Positions 22,300-34,700 are shown, counted from the first letter of the stretch. The stretch: DNA of 64,000 nucleotides from Gnetum montanum (GCA_015680685.1 MNCI01020141.1:283588-347587); one strand, 5' to 3'. Numbers and translations are program-made. Notes: generated from the letters alone by a model not told the origin.

Positions 22300-23343
22300 T
22301 AAGATAAAGAATTGTATCTAGGACTAAGTTTTGCTCAATTAGTAGTAGAAACCATATATCTTTGAGATATTCTAGGACATCATTTAGAAAATGAAGTTTA
22401 GGACTTTGTGGATTTCTAATTCTTGAGGGGAGTAGTAGAAATTTAGTGACTTGACATTATTTAGAAGATGAAGTCTACAATAGCTTAGAGATTAGTTAAG
22501 ATGTGGGAAGACCTCAAAGAGGTCCTTAATAAAAACTTCCATCTAGGAAATTTCACTAAAAAGGCTTGAGCAAAGTTGAAGCAAATCCAATAGATAGGGA
22601 ATTGGAAGACTATATCAAGGGGTATTAGGCCCTAGTGTTATAGGTTCCTAATATTAATGAGGTAGACAAGTACTAACTCTTTTTCAATGACCTAAAACCT
22701 TGTGTTTAGTGAAAAAATAGAAGTTATAAGATCATAAACTATAGGGAAGAAATTGAGTTAGCTTCTAGTTTGGTGATTGACATGAAATCTTAAAAATAGA
22801 AAAAGAATGAGGTAGAAGCACTTTTGAATGGTAAAAATTTTGGTATCAAATCTAGTGATTTTGATAAAAGAAACTTTGGTAAAGGCTTTCAGGGTTTGTG
22901 CCCTCCCATTACCCCTATTTTCTAAGCATATTACCAGAGTAATGAGAAGCATTAAGCTTTTTAAGAACAAAATAAGATGGGAGATAAGCATCCATGTTTT
23001 GGAGGTTCCTTTAATAACCCTCTAAGATATTCAAGCATAAGATGCTTCTTCTAAATAGGAAATCATATTGTCCAAGATTATTCTCAAAACTTAAATTGAT
23101 GACCTACTAGAAGAGAATCAAATGATAATTGACAGTTGAATGCTTTTGACTATTAATCTTAAGCTCGTTAGTGCGTAATTAAGGTTATTGAGAATGGGTA
23201 GGAAATCAAGACATTGGGGGTAATGCAACAAATTTCTCAAATACCAAAAATGATATAACAAAATGTTCAAGGAGAATAGTTGAAGAAAGAAATTAGCTTG
23301 CATTTGGTCAAAATGGTTCTAATGGAATTTCTCTCAAAGGTGG
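22300..23343 (+). pseudogene. gag of an old Ty3/gypsy element (E), 5' part
   Basis: Around 22480-22790 frames give a capsid-like pattern: WEDLKEVLNKNFHLGNFTKK, then a KLKQIQ stretch and a VFSEKIE-like stretch. This fits chromovirus-type gag (W.DLK..L...F...N, L..L...G, L..W...EL). Stops and frameshifts are frequent. The region ends at 23343, where element C is inserted; coding resumes in the same frame at 32451. The 5' LTR was not found. Confidence 0.5.
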
Positions 23344-24201
23344 TGATAAGCAACAAGGTACCCCTATGCTCAACCATACAAATCACAAGTGTTCATGCAT
23401 GATCTAGTCAAATTCCATGAACGAGACTAGTTGTGGTATCTAGATTGTTATGCTCTGATCGCAATTCGCTATCTTCCCACTTAGACTAGTGGTAGCTTTA
23501 TCATGTATGGTTTAGTCCAAAGCGAGGCATATGATGTTGTTTAATTCTACTTTGCTCCTAATTATGATAAAGAGATAAATTAATTAAGCTAATGAAAAAT
23601 AGAAAATAAGATCTAAACTAGCCTAAGTGTGATGAGTATCCACTCTTAATAGTCTGTATATGTCTTGGACTTCGTGCGACTACTTCGAGGATTGCCAAGT
23701 GTATGTCACTAGGTGTGCTAAACAATACACTACTAGATTACCAAGTACTTACATTTAAATGCTCATGATTAAGGCATACGCATTTTTCTTGATGACAAGA
23801 ATAATAAATAACAATAAATGGAAACATTTAACTAAAGAAAGCAATAAATAGATAACAATTAAGAGCACTAATAATCTAAGAGGATGTTGCAATGATGGAA
23901 ATAATCTTGATCTTTATTACTAGTCATGTAACATGTCCAAGTATGTCACACTCAAACAAAGGTATCGTATGTTTACATCACACTGCGAGCATGCACTGGA
24001 AATAACAAGACTCTAAGAAAGGCTATCAAAAATCAAAAACAAAAAATATCTTCTCTACTGCTTATTACCTTCTACTCCCCCAACCGTGCAGCCAAGTGCT
24101 ATATTTATAGGCGAGCCCAAATGAGATGACATTGGATATCCAACATCGAGTATCTAACATCAGGGCTCTTACATCAGGGCCTAACAAATCATGACTCATC
24201 A
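23344..24201 (-). repeat. 3' LTR of element C
   Basis: On the minus strand it begins TGATGAGTCATG and ends TTGCTTATCA. Instead of GATATC, repeated GATGT/ACATC motifs (about 24128-24195) precede the TATA box CCTATAAATATAG (about 24100-24111). Confidence 0.9.
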
Positions 24202-24217
24202 TACCCCCATGACTAAA
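24202..24217 (-). other. Polypurine tract of element C
   Basis: Minus strand TTTAGTCATGGGGGTA, identical to that of element B. Confidence 0.78.
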
Positions 24218-24378
24218 TGAAAACTCAGCCTCGAGTTAAACAAAATGAGGAACAAGTTCTTTACAAAATATTGAGAAGGTATGGGATTGTTAACTAAGTT
24301 AAACAATTGACTCTTGCATGCTACAATGGTGTAATACAAAAAATAGAACACATTATTACAAAACAAAAACTGGGAAGC

Positions 24379-27085
24379 TCATATGATGCCTAAAGGCAAT
24401 GGCTCCTCCATTGGTTGCTTCCCTTTGTCACCAGGTTTTTGAAATTTGTAATGATTCAGCAATGCCTACAACTTCTCCTCTTTCATCCTTGGGTTGTGTA
24501 CATCTAGGCTACTAAGCCAATGTGTGCTAGCACTGGTACATCTAAAGGACATCGCAGTTGTGGGAACATCTAATTTTCCTTCACATACCAAGCCACGAAC
24601 TGTTGTCGTTCCTCCTCAAAGGTCCTAGCTTTGTCTCTAAGTTCATGATAATCTGTTAATCTTCTAGCTAGGTTTGAGGTGATGCTTTTTGTCCCTGGTA
24701 GCTAGCTTTAACCACTTCCAATTCTAAGTTTTCCACCAACTCTTTCTCATATAATGCATAAGTGGTTGCTACCTATTTTTCTAACTTGTTTCAAGGTTGG
24801 CCTGCTATTAACATGGCAAGTTTGGCATATCTAGGGCTAGCCAATGCCATGTATTCTTTTAAATCTTCTATTTGCAAGTCTTTATTTTTAACTTCCACTT
24901 AGTGGACCAAGGCATAACTATCCAAGATTGGCTACCACTCAAGATTCTATGCTAACAAGGAGCTAATGTGGGCTTTGGCCATTTGGATCTCTTTTTCATT
25001 TATTTTCTTGTACATGCCTACTTGGTTGCGGAAGTACTCCTTCAATTTCTCATATTTCTTGGTCTTCTTCTACCATGCGCTAATTTCAATTGCTAATTTC
25101 TGATGAATAGCATAGACCTCCTCCATTAAGAGGGTTATGTTCTCTCTCTAACCAATCTATTAATGTCTTGGTTGACCCTCACTAGTTGTTCTCTCAACTA
25201 GTGGACACTTTCTTCTAAGATGTTCTTTTGCTTCTCAACTATGGTCAACCTTGAATTTTCTGCAATCAGCTGCTTGTTTTCTTCTTGTGTGATAGTCAAT
25301 GCCTTTTTGTATGCATGGGATTACATGTCAATAGCGTAGGCATTCTAGACCATCGTCTCTTTTCCTTGTTCTATAGCTAGGATCTCCTTAGTTAGCTTGG
25401 TCAACTTCTCTGTCTTGAATTGCTCAAGCTGGTCATGCGCAACAAAATGGGTAGGATTCCATCATTTAGTTCTCAGGGCAACCAAATCTTGTTGTAGTCT
25501 TTGTACTTCTGCTTATGCATGCTTTGCTCTGACTTCAACCATGACCAACGTTCCTTTTGTGGTGATGAGGTCTGACTATGCTACAGTGACATCACTAGGG
25601 ATGTCAAACAAGGTAGTCATCACTTGCCCCATTTGCAGCAGTTGATCAAGCACATCCTCATGCACCACAGGAGTCATTGAAGTCTCAGCCAGCATCTATG
25701 CATCTCTGGTTTTCATTAGGTCTACTGGGGCACAACAGGCATGTTGAATTATTCCTTAATATGGTCTGTGATTACTTTTGTTGTGCCTACTACATCCTCA
25801 TGTTGTAGTACCATAACTGTGACACCCCCTCCCATTTCAAGAATTCCCTGGAAGGATGCGACATTCCCAAATATTTTCCTAGACTATTGGGATCCTCATC
25901 CTCCTAATTATAACAAGATCTCCCCCTGTGTTGGATCATCTAAAACTGTGGATTGTACAACATCATCCATCACTCTGAAGAGGTTGGACTCATCCTTGCT
26001 TCCCTAGCTGAAAACTTCAGCGATCTTCTATAAATGGCTCATTGAGGGCCTATACTCTTGCAATGATAGTAGTGGTGAAGCTTTTGTTTGTGGGCACTGT
26101 GTTTCAGGCTAACATTGTGTTTCTTCTTCTAGTGCTACCTCCTTCTCTAGTTCTTGTTCTTCACCAAGATCTTTTCTTGGTGTTGTAAGTTTAAGGAGTT
26201 TAGCGAAGGAGGCATTTTAAGCCTTCCTGGGGATATCATTCATATATCCTAGGATCCCAACACACTTACACAAACTTCTAATTAGGCAAGGGAATGGAAG
26301 TGTTGGTTTCCCTACCTTCTTTTCTTCAAACTATCATTGAATTTTAGTGAAGTAAAACTAGGGAAGATTGGCTACAAATTTTTCCATTAAAATAGCACTT
26401 CCCCTGGCCGCATATGTTGAAATTCGATTGAACCCTTTGGTAGGAAATAGGTGGAATGTCCTAATCTTGAAATATGTCCTCTCTTCCAGAGTCATTTCAT
26501 TATACATTTTATCCTCTTTCTTGTACACCTGTTTCAACCATAGATTTTTGGTCTCGAGGTCAAATCTAGTGGACAAATGGGCTACCTTAGCCCCTTCATT
26601 TGGCATATTAAGAGCCATAGAAATAGCTTTTACTAAAAAAGAGATGTTAACTCCACAAATTCTGATGGTGGTGCCCTCATCTTTATTGTGCTAGAATGGA
26701 TGAGTTTCACCCCAAGTACCATTCACTGCTATATGAGAGAATGGATCACAAGGGGGACACCTTAAGTTGTGTCTGAACCGCTTCTAGAGCAAACTCCATG
26801 AATGGGCTGAAATTCATTTCCACTATGACCAAGGTCAATGTGGACTTTTCTAGAATGGTTGCAAGGTAATCAGGAGGCAATGTGAGGCGTTGTCCTTGCA
26901 TAGGAGCCTATGGTTCTATGGCCTTCCCTTGGACCAATTGTCTAGTAGTAGGAGCCTCTTGGTGAATGTTAAAATAGTAGGCTTCTTGCTCCATATTTTT
27001 TTCATGTTCACCTTGCTGACCTCAGCCATCTCATGGGCACTTAGTGGCTCTTTGCAAAGGTTCACCTTTTGCACCTCTTTTTGGG
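24379..27085 (-). pseudogene. Accessory ORF2 of element C (unknown protein, about 0.9 kb residues originally)
   Basis: No family recognised. In sense order: a start region homologous to that of A (GCCCCAAAAAGAG replaces the ATG context); QRLTLPPDYLATILEKSTL (about 26890-26840); GTTIRICGVNISFLVKAIS, then the best preserved domain (26618-26358), with RFDLETKNLWLKQVYKKED, EERTYFKIRTFHLFPTKGF and RISTYAARGSAILMEKF. A long Glu/Lys/Gln-rich, probably coiled-coil part with many stops follows (26000-24600). The C-terminus has YVKENQMFPQL and KGKQPMEEPLPLG, with the stop at 24379-24381. The central domain aligns gap-free with a relic at 62757-62963. The size is about 2.7 kb, so the intact protein would have been roughly 850-900 residues. 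It follows gag in the same orientation but has its own promoter-like array. Function unknown; I exclude gag, PR, RT, RH, IN and chromodomain by appearance only. Confidence 0.6.
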
Positions 27086-27644
27086 GCTATCTACAATCAA
27101 GTAAAGATCAAATGTTACTAAGGTTGTATTCTTCTCATTAATTAGTTTATACCTTACTTGTTACCTTAGTTCATTAAGTTCTTAGTTCATATGATTGCAT
27201 AGTTATAAAAATTTTAAAGAAAAATTTCCAAAAAGTGTCTATCTCCTTTTACGACCCTTCATGATTGGTTCCTTTTTTTTTATGTGTAGCTTATAGTGAT
27301 GGTTATGGTCCCTTGGGTGGAGAAATTAAAGTTCCTGGCATTAATACAATTTATTTTTCATGATAACACTTAAAATTTTTTTAACACTCTTACCCTTATA
27401 ATACCCTTCAGGTGATAGCAAATTTCAACAGCTTGACGCAAATTTCACATGCAAGTAGCCCCACGACTAACTTGAATACTCCAAGTTCAAGTAGGTTCAA
27501 ATGGCACAAAAATTAGAGTAGTAGAGAGCTAAATATCGCAAGCGGAAATCGAGTACACAAAGCTCTGAGTTGTGAGAGAAAATTTAAACAACTCCCTTAG
27601 TGACAAATGATGAAAATAAATTTTGAGTACCGCGGGGGTCATAC

Positions 27645-27725
27645 ATATAGTTTCTATCAGACCCAACATCGGGTATGTGACATTGTGTCAGACCCGATGT
27701 CAGGTAGGAGACATTGGGGTCCATG
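27645..27725 (-). promoter_or_regulatory. Internal palindrome array in element C
   Basis: On the minus strand CCTGACATCGGGT, CAATGTCACATACC and CCGATGTTGGGT form inverted GACATCGG/CCGATGT-type units (about 27656-27715). An AT-rich TATA-like CTATATGTATG follows. It occupies the same place as the GATATC array at 5548-5640 in A, upstream of ORF2. Confidence 0.4.
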
Positions 27726-27729
27726 GATT

Positions 27730-29035
27730 TTCACTAAATGGGGCAACTGAGCATGGAAACTAAAGCTCTATGATAAGTGAAAAATTAGTTTGAGGCACCC
27801 AAAGTGTGATAATGTGGAGTCATCGACGTGGAAAGCACTAGAATGATCAAGAAAAAGGTGTTGAAATCAAGGTGATGGACAGATCGATTATATGACAAGT
27901 GAAAGGACAAAATATAGCAATTTATGTGGTTGTGTCCAACAAGTACAAGTCACAAAAGTTACATAAGTGGATCCTTCCCAAAGCAGGCTCTAGCCTATGA
28001 TGCCCTTGTGTAACCACACCTAAAATTGTCCATAGGCACTAAATGGGTTGAATGCAATGCATACCTTTGAAACAAACACACATGTTAAAACCACCAATTT
28101 GAGATAATAACTCTGTGTTACACAAAACCACAAGTTATAATCACCCAGAATACGAGATGAGATGGACTGTAGAAAGAATTGCAGAAATTGGGATATGAGG
28201 TGTCTTATCATGGTCACAATGAAACCTTATGCGTAATTAATGGTTAAATAATCATGAGTCTTTCTTTCCAAGATTCAAACCCAATCCAAACCACATTGCA
28301 GTGACATCGCATTGTTTCATCATGTTGGTCGATAATCATAAGACTATCATAGCTGCAACTGCAAAGAATAACATCACTTGGTGTTTTGTCCAAGGGAGGA
28401 GCTTTATTTATGACACATACACTTTTTCTTTTTCTTTTTTACTATCTTTTTTTTCAATTCTAAGATGCTGCCAACCTTCAGGCATGGGTACATGTCTTTC
28501 TAATGGAACCCGCATACGTTTATTCAGTGTCGTTTTAGGTTACTTTGACTCCCATTTTTCGTTAGATCTACAAGGATATAGTTACAACCTTAGCAACATG
28601 ACAAAACATATAGAAGTGGCTAAGGAGAATCCACAGAACGCCTTGATGTCACACCCTTCACCTTCTGCCTTGGTTCTACACTCTTCTATCTGAACACAAC
28701 GATTATAGATTTATTATTAGGTTGGATGATGGAAAAGATTATCATTATGACCAAGGGAAGAACCTCTTATTAATGGAATGGTTGGATGGATGTTGTGGCC
28801 TCAATATCTAAATAATCAATCCCTTATGACTTCATAACATAGAGAAAACCTCATCTCAATGGGCAACATGATCATTTTATTCACAAGTGAGCTTACTCAA
28901 CAAAGAAAATGAAAACATCAACTAGAAAAAATTGGAAGAAATAGGAAAGATTGGATCAAGAAATAGGAAAATGACAAAAAATTGTAAAAAAAAATGATGA
29001 AAGGCACTTAAGAATCCTGAAGATTAGAATGGGGG
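27730..29035 (-). other. Conserved non-coding middle region of element C
   Basis: No coding frame. Blocks match element A: CTTGGTGTTTTGTCCAAGGG (about 28377-28396), GCTGCCAACCTTCAGGCATG (about 28467-28486), AAGTGGATCC and CCCTTGTGTAACCACACC (about 27965-28019). A polypurine-like motif lies at 29036-29052. Confidence 0.45.
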
Positions 29036-29175
29036 TAACCCCCATGACTAAAGAGTTGGCCGTGACAAGGATTAATAAGTGGATAGATAGGATCCATGCA
29101 TGTATGAAACATTGGTAATTGTTCATGCCCTAGCCACTAGGTGTCTATTGGCGATGTGGTGGCTAGGTTGAAAAA

Positions 29176-31457
29176 TCATTGGTCACACAATTGATTGTTA
29201 AATGTATGATGTGTGTTAACATTATGGATATTTGGCCCACAATTGCACCCTTGATCATGATATGGTATGCATGGATTTATTTGTTTCCACACACTATTAG
29301 ATTCATTGTTTGGATTTGGGATTGGGGTAATGATGGATGGTGGCCCTTGTGTATGATCAGAGGACATTGGTTGTGACAAGGAAGGTAGTGCACCAGATTG
29401 GCATTATGTTGGCTTGGATGATATGATGGGCCCATGCATGGTTTGCTTCAACTTATGGCCTTTGCTCTAGAAGGGACATTTCCTATGTTGCAGTTGAGAC
29501 CCACTAGTATTAGCATGTCTTTGCACATTTGTAGCACAAATGACATTTTTTTGTTGGTATTGTGGTGTCAAACCTTCTTGTGTCATTGGTGATGGCCTAT
29601 AATGAGGTGGAGTATGAAAATACCAAGGGTAGGTTGAATGGTAAGAGGCATGAAGTGGTGATCCCTCCAAGGATGTCATGGGTTGATGGTATTCAAGAGA
29701 GTGGTAGTGGCAATTTGAAGTAAAGGATGTAGAACTAGTTGGAGAAATAGGATGTTGAACATAATATCTGTGCATTTTTAGCTAGTAAGAAGAATAGAGA
29801 TGATTTGGAGGTGGCCTCCCCCATGACTATGGTTTTTGCCACTGCAGTTGATAACCATATTGATGCTGGTAATAAGTCCCCTTAGGATGATATGATCGTT
29901 TGTGGAACCGTCTATAATTACCTTACGGGAGAGGAAATCTACCAAGCTTGTGCTTTTACACAAACTTCAGATTTAAAGCACTTGCCCAATACTCCTATAG
30001 ATGCAACAACTGGGCAATGGCCCTTCGAATGGTCATATATGTAAATGTCACATCCAATATCTTCATCTATGGTTGAGTCTATAGCCTCACTTTCTTTAGC
30101 CATTTTTCCCGTTTTCTGAAAAGTGTTCCTAGTTGTTTCTTGGTTCTGTATCCTTTGTTTATTGTGATCTCCTCGCTTATTTTGCATAATCCTCTCCTCA
30201 ACTATCTCAATGAGAGTGGTAACATTTTCATATATCCATTTGGACATCCTATGAAACTTTGCTTCAAGTTCATCAACAGACATCTGTATTGGCAAGGTTT
30301 GTTGCGGGATCACCGTATCAAGAGTGGTTTCATTCTCCTTACCATAGATCTAGACCTCCTTCTATTAAATAGTTGGGTCCCATTGATATTTATCAACATT
30401 CTTCCATTCGCATATCCCTCCTTCTTCTTTTGCCACACACTTGATTAGCTCTCAAATTTGATGGGCTTGAAGCTTGTACAATTATCCTAGGACATACATC
30501 CTAAGGGTCTCCCTTGTTTTGTTACCAAGCCCATCTATGATGTGGACATCTATTCAGTAAGGCATAATATCTATCTAAGGCCATGTCCAAGGGTTCATGT
30601 TGTTCTTGCTTTCACTCTTGGATCTATCTCCTTAGGTTGGACACTCTCGCATAATTTTGGTATTTCTCATTGAAAAGTTCCAACATTGTTGACCACTGTC
30701 AGATTGAATTCAATCTCAACAATTGATACCACACTTCAACTCTATCAGTTAGTGTCCTAGGAAAGAGCTTAAGCTTTTTCCGCCCATTTTCAATGTTGTA
30801 GAAAGCACAAGCATCATGGAAGGCTTGTAAATGGTGTTGTGGATCTAAATCATAGCCTCCTACAAATTTAGGAATATTATTCATGTCAAGCTTGGGTAGA
30901 CAACTCTTTTCGTGATGCCTACAAGATATCTTAATGGCCTCTATGATCTACATTAGGCTCTTAGTGGCCAATAAGGGTTCATCATCATCAAACAAGTTTT
31001 TTTGATCATGATGATATTGTCTATGTTCATGGTTATGTCTTTAACTTTTCCTATGGGTTCATTTTTGGTTTGTAGTTTGACCCTTTAGTGGAGCCTTATC
31101 TTCATACCTATGTTCATCTTCATCATAACTAGATGTTAATGGGGAAGAGAAAGATGAGGAACTTGAAGTATTTCCATGGCTTCTATGGTGTTCCCTAGGG
31201 TCCCTTAATTTATCATTTCTTAATTTTGAGGAGGTCTTAGGCCTTGAGGCCTCCCCTAGCTCAAGACTTACGTCGTCTCCCCCAAGATTGTCTACTTTAG
31301 GTGAATGTACTCTTTGAGTGTCATTAGGGTGGTCATGATCATAAGAAATCCCTGCATCAGGTTGGTCACTCCAATTTTCTTCATTGTATATCTCATTATT
31401 TCTCCAATGAATGTGTTCACTATACATTGCATAGTCACTTCCGTGTGAAAGAGACAT
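29176..31457 (-). pseudogene. gag of element C
   Basis: ATG at 31457 (MSLSHGSDYAMYSEHIHWR), an acidic/Ser-rich N-terminal region to 31059, then the capsid core with IPKFVGGYDLDPQHHLQAF and RVEVWYQLLRLNSI (30884-30699). A helical segment (PIQMSVDELEAKFHRMSKW, near 30300) precedes a zinc-knuckle relic CDIYIYDHSKGHC, in which the second Cys is Tyr. A Ser/Thr/His-rich tail (29775-29467) includes HPISPTSSTS. Several frameshifts separate these parts. It is homologous to gag of A and D throughout. Confidence 0.72.
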
Positions 31458-31564
31458 TGTTATTGGTTTATGGTGTGTGTGAGTTAATATTTTTTGGAAA
31501 GATATATCATTAATGCCTTTACAGTGATCTTGTATAATATAACTAATCTAGATAACTAGCACCA

Positions 31565-31583
31565 CCCCTAGCAATGGTGCCAA
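31565..31583 (-). other. Primer-binding site of element C (tRNA-Asp)
   Basis: Minus strand TTGGCACCATTGCTAGGGG next to the 5' LTR; tRNA-Asp complement with a few mismatches. Confidence 0.65.
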
Positions 31584-32450
31584 TGATGAGTAGCAAGGTA
31601 CCCCTATGCTCAACCATATGAATCACAAGTGTTCACGCACGATCCGGTCAAATTCTGTGGATTGGACTAGTTGTGGTATCTAGATCATTATGCTCTTATC
31701 GTAGTTCATTGTCTTCCCACTTGGACTAATGGTAGCTTTGTTACATATGGTTTAGTCCAAAATGAGGCATATGATGTTGTTTAATTCTACTTTTCTCCTA
31801 ATGATGATAAAGAGATAAATTAATGAAGCTAAAGAACAATAGAAAACAAGATCTAAACTAGCCTAGGTGCAATGAGTATCCGCTCCTAATCATCCATATA
31901 CATCTTGGACTTCGTGTGATGACTTCTGGGATTGCCAAGCATATGTCACTGGGTGTGCGAAACAATACACTACTAGATTACCAAGTACTTACACTTAAAT
32001 GCTCATGATTAAGGCATACGCATTCTGCTTGATGACAAGAATAGTAAATAGCAATAAATGGAAACATTTAACTAAAGAAAGTAGTAAATAATTAACAATT
32101 AAAAGCAATAATAATCTAAGTGGATGCTGCAATGATGGGAGTAATCTTGATCTTTATTGCCAGTCATGTAATGTGTCCAAGTACATCACACTCAAACAAA
32201 GGTGTCATACGATTACAAACATCACACTACAAGCATGCACTAGGAATAATAGGACTCTAAGAAAAACTATCAAAAACCAAAAACAAAAACTATCTTCTCT
32301 ACTACTTATTACCTTCTACTCTCCCAACCATGCACCCAAGCGCTATATTTGTAGGCAAGCCCAAATGAGACAACATCAAATATCCAACATCGCTTCTTGG
32401 CTCCAACATCAAGGCTCCGACATCGAGGCCTAACAAATCATGATTCATCA
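31584..32450 (-). repeat. 5' LTR of element C
   Basis: Begins TGATGAATCATG, ends CTACTCATCA on the minus strand. It has GATGTTGG/CGATGTCGG units near its start. The TATA box is changed to CCTACAAATATAG (about 32346-32358), unlike its partner LTR. Confidence 0.88.
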
Positions 32451-34061
32451 GGTGGTGAATGCCTTAGTTGACATAGGTACCAACCATAATATTTTATTAT
32501 AAAAAATTTCTTGCATCCTTACTCGCTTTGACATTCTATAAGTTAAGTAAAGTTCACCCAATCAGATGCATGTGGCTGGTAAAGGGAGCACATGTGAAGG
32601 TTGAATAGGGGAGTAAAAAGCTAATTTTTTCAACTTTGAATATTGACTCTTTCCAAGTGATTCTTGGATAAGAGTTTTTGAAGAAGGGAAACATGTTCAT
32701 TACCCCTTAGCTTAATGTTCTATACATTTCACATGAGAAATCACCCTATATGGTAAAGACCTCACCACTAGAAGCAACTACCATGTTATATGTTATTCAG
32801 GTTTTATTCCCAATGATGATGAAAAAGATTGTCTAGCATCAAATTAAGTAGATGTTCTTAGTAATATTGAGGTAGGTGGAGGTAGATGGTTCTACCCAAG
32901 AGGATGTGCAAATCAAAGAAATTCTCAACAGGTATAAGGAATTAATGTTGGTAAGGTTGCCAAAATAGTTACCTGAATAGTGTGTTGTAATTAACCTATT
33001 TTTGAGAATTTCCCATCTTAGACAGCATACATATAGATTAACTACACTTGAATTAAAAGAATTAAATAAGTAATCAAATATCTTGGTAAAAAAGATTTGT
33101 ATTAGACCCTCAAAATCTTCATATAAAGGCCCATACTATTTTTGAAGAAAGACGATGTAGTTATGCTATGATTTCAAATTGCTTAATAAGTACACCATTA
33201 AGAACTAGTATTTGGTACCTTTGGTATCAAACTTATTCAATTAACTTATAATGGCTTAAGTTTTCTATCAACTTGATCTTCGCTAGGATTACTATCAAGT
33301 ATGTATCTTTAAAAGTGATGAACAAAGAATGACATGTGTCACTTGTTATGGCTTATACAAGTGGATAGTCATGTTATTTGGGATGTGCAATGCTCCAACC
33401 ATATTTTACACTCTTCTGAATGAGATGCTTCACTCATATTTTGAGAAGTTCATGATGGTATACATTGACCACTTTCATGTGTACTCCCACTCTATGGAAG
33501 AGCAACTTTACTGCTTGGAGATGGTATTCTCTAAATTACAAGAGAATAAATCGTATGTTAAATGAGAGAAATACAAATTAAGAAAAGAAAAATTGAAATT
33601 TCTTCATTGTTGAAGTTAGAATGAAGCTAGACCTAAAGAAGGTGGAGATCATTATCTCTTGGCTTATTCCAAAGAATGTATCTGAGGTGCACAAATTTTT
33701 AGAATTGATAATCTATTATCAAAATTTTTTCCTGAGATTCTCAAATGTCACTACAGTCCTTCTCTATGTGCAAAAGAAAGATGTTTCATGAAAGTAGTAT
33801 TACAAGTGCTAAAAAAATTTTGATAATATCAGGATGGTCCTTACAACTCAACTTGTGTTGGCCCTTCTTGACTCTTCTAAATTATTCAAAGTTCATATTC
33901 ATGCCTTAGATGAGGTGATTGTAGGTGTTATCTTGCAAGAGAATCATCCTATGTCATACAAATCAAAGAAGTTGAGTCTCAAAAAAATATTGTGGATGAT
34001 GCATGAAAAGGAGACTAATAGGGATCCCACCAATTATTACCAATGGGATTATATCATATAG
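32451..34061 (+). pseudogene. Protease, reverse transcriptase and RNase H of old Ty3/gypsy element E, 3' part
   Basis: Resumes the frame interrupted at 23343: just after the TSD the frame reads NALVDIGTNHN, a retropepsin active site with DIG for DTG. At 33329-33565 the palm region has LFGMCNAPTIFYTLLNEML and VYIDHFHVYS. The latter stands at the catalytic YxDD box, with the second Asp replaced by His. LEMVFSKLQENKSYVK then matches the usual end of the RT core. At 33834-34061 LVLALLDSSKLFKVHIHALD and GVILQENHPMSYKSKKL match the RNase H start (xLPDFSKPFxVxTDASD, GVLxQxxHPIxxxSxKL). Stops throughout. Integrase and 3' LTR are not visible. Confidence 0.72.
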
Positions 34062-34700
34062 AATTTAGTGTGATTTGGCTGTAAGCTTTGAAGATGATGT
34101 TGAGTGAATTTCCAAGAACACTTGTAGATGTCATTGTGTTCAATAAATATAAAAGAGATTATGATATATATGATACAATAAAAATCCATGTTATCATGGT
34201 GGGAACATAGGAGAAAATTTTTATGAATTTTATGAATACATGTATAAAATAATAATAGACACATGTTTCACAATCCTTCATGGAAACAAGCGCAATGCTT
34301 GTGTCGTAATTCTTTCTGGGACAAGTGCAACACCACACACACAAAAAACAATAAATGGCTCTTAGTTACAACCTTGATGATTCAACACCATGTCGTATAT
34401 ATGTAACCTCCTTGGATAATGATGAATCATTGTGACTTAATAAAAAAGAAATTAAATAAATTGAATAAATATTTTTGGTATTTCAATGTTTAAGGTATTA
34501 ATGGTAGAATAAGGGAAAAGCATAAGCTTTATTTATTGTGCAAACCCTGAACTCCACATTGACCAAAAAATTCTAGGCTATGTTAGCAAGATGACAGTCT
34601 AATAAAGTCTATCCATACTGGTGAAAGTGATGATTGAAAATACACATACAAACAAGGAAGAAAATTAACTTATCTAAGGAAGAGCTTTTCACATAAACCA
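34062..34700. other. Non-coding AT-rich sequence
   Basis: The minus-strand ORFs here (34049-34344) have no family resemblance. The stretch probably includes the rest of the LTR of relic F, whose outer end I could not place. Confidence 0.3.

Larger units (their letters stand above)
23344..32450 (-). mobile_element. LTR retrotransposon C: gag plus full-length accessory ORF, no pol
   Basis: A 9,107-bp minus-strand element flanked by TSD GGTGG (23339-23343 and 32451-32455), inserted into element E. Sense order: 5' LTR (31584-32450), PBS (31565-31583), gag (31457 to 29176), conserved non-coding region with internal palindrome array (about 27656-27715), accessory ORF2 (about 27085 to 24379), PPT (24202-24217), 3' LTR (23344-24201). 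It has the same plan as element A but is about 1.6 kb longer, mainly because ORF2 keeps its central part. No polymerase or integrase was found. Confidence 0.9.

Noticed and set aside
28301-28693. Plus-strand ORF inside element C
   Set aside because: It is antisense to the conserved non-coding block and is not open in element A.
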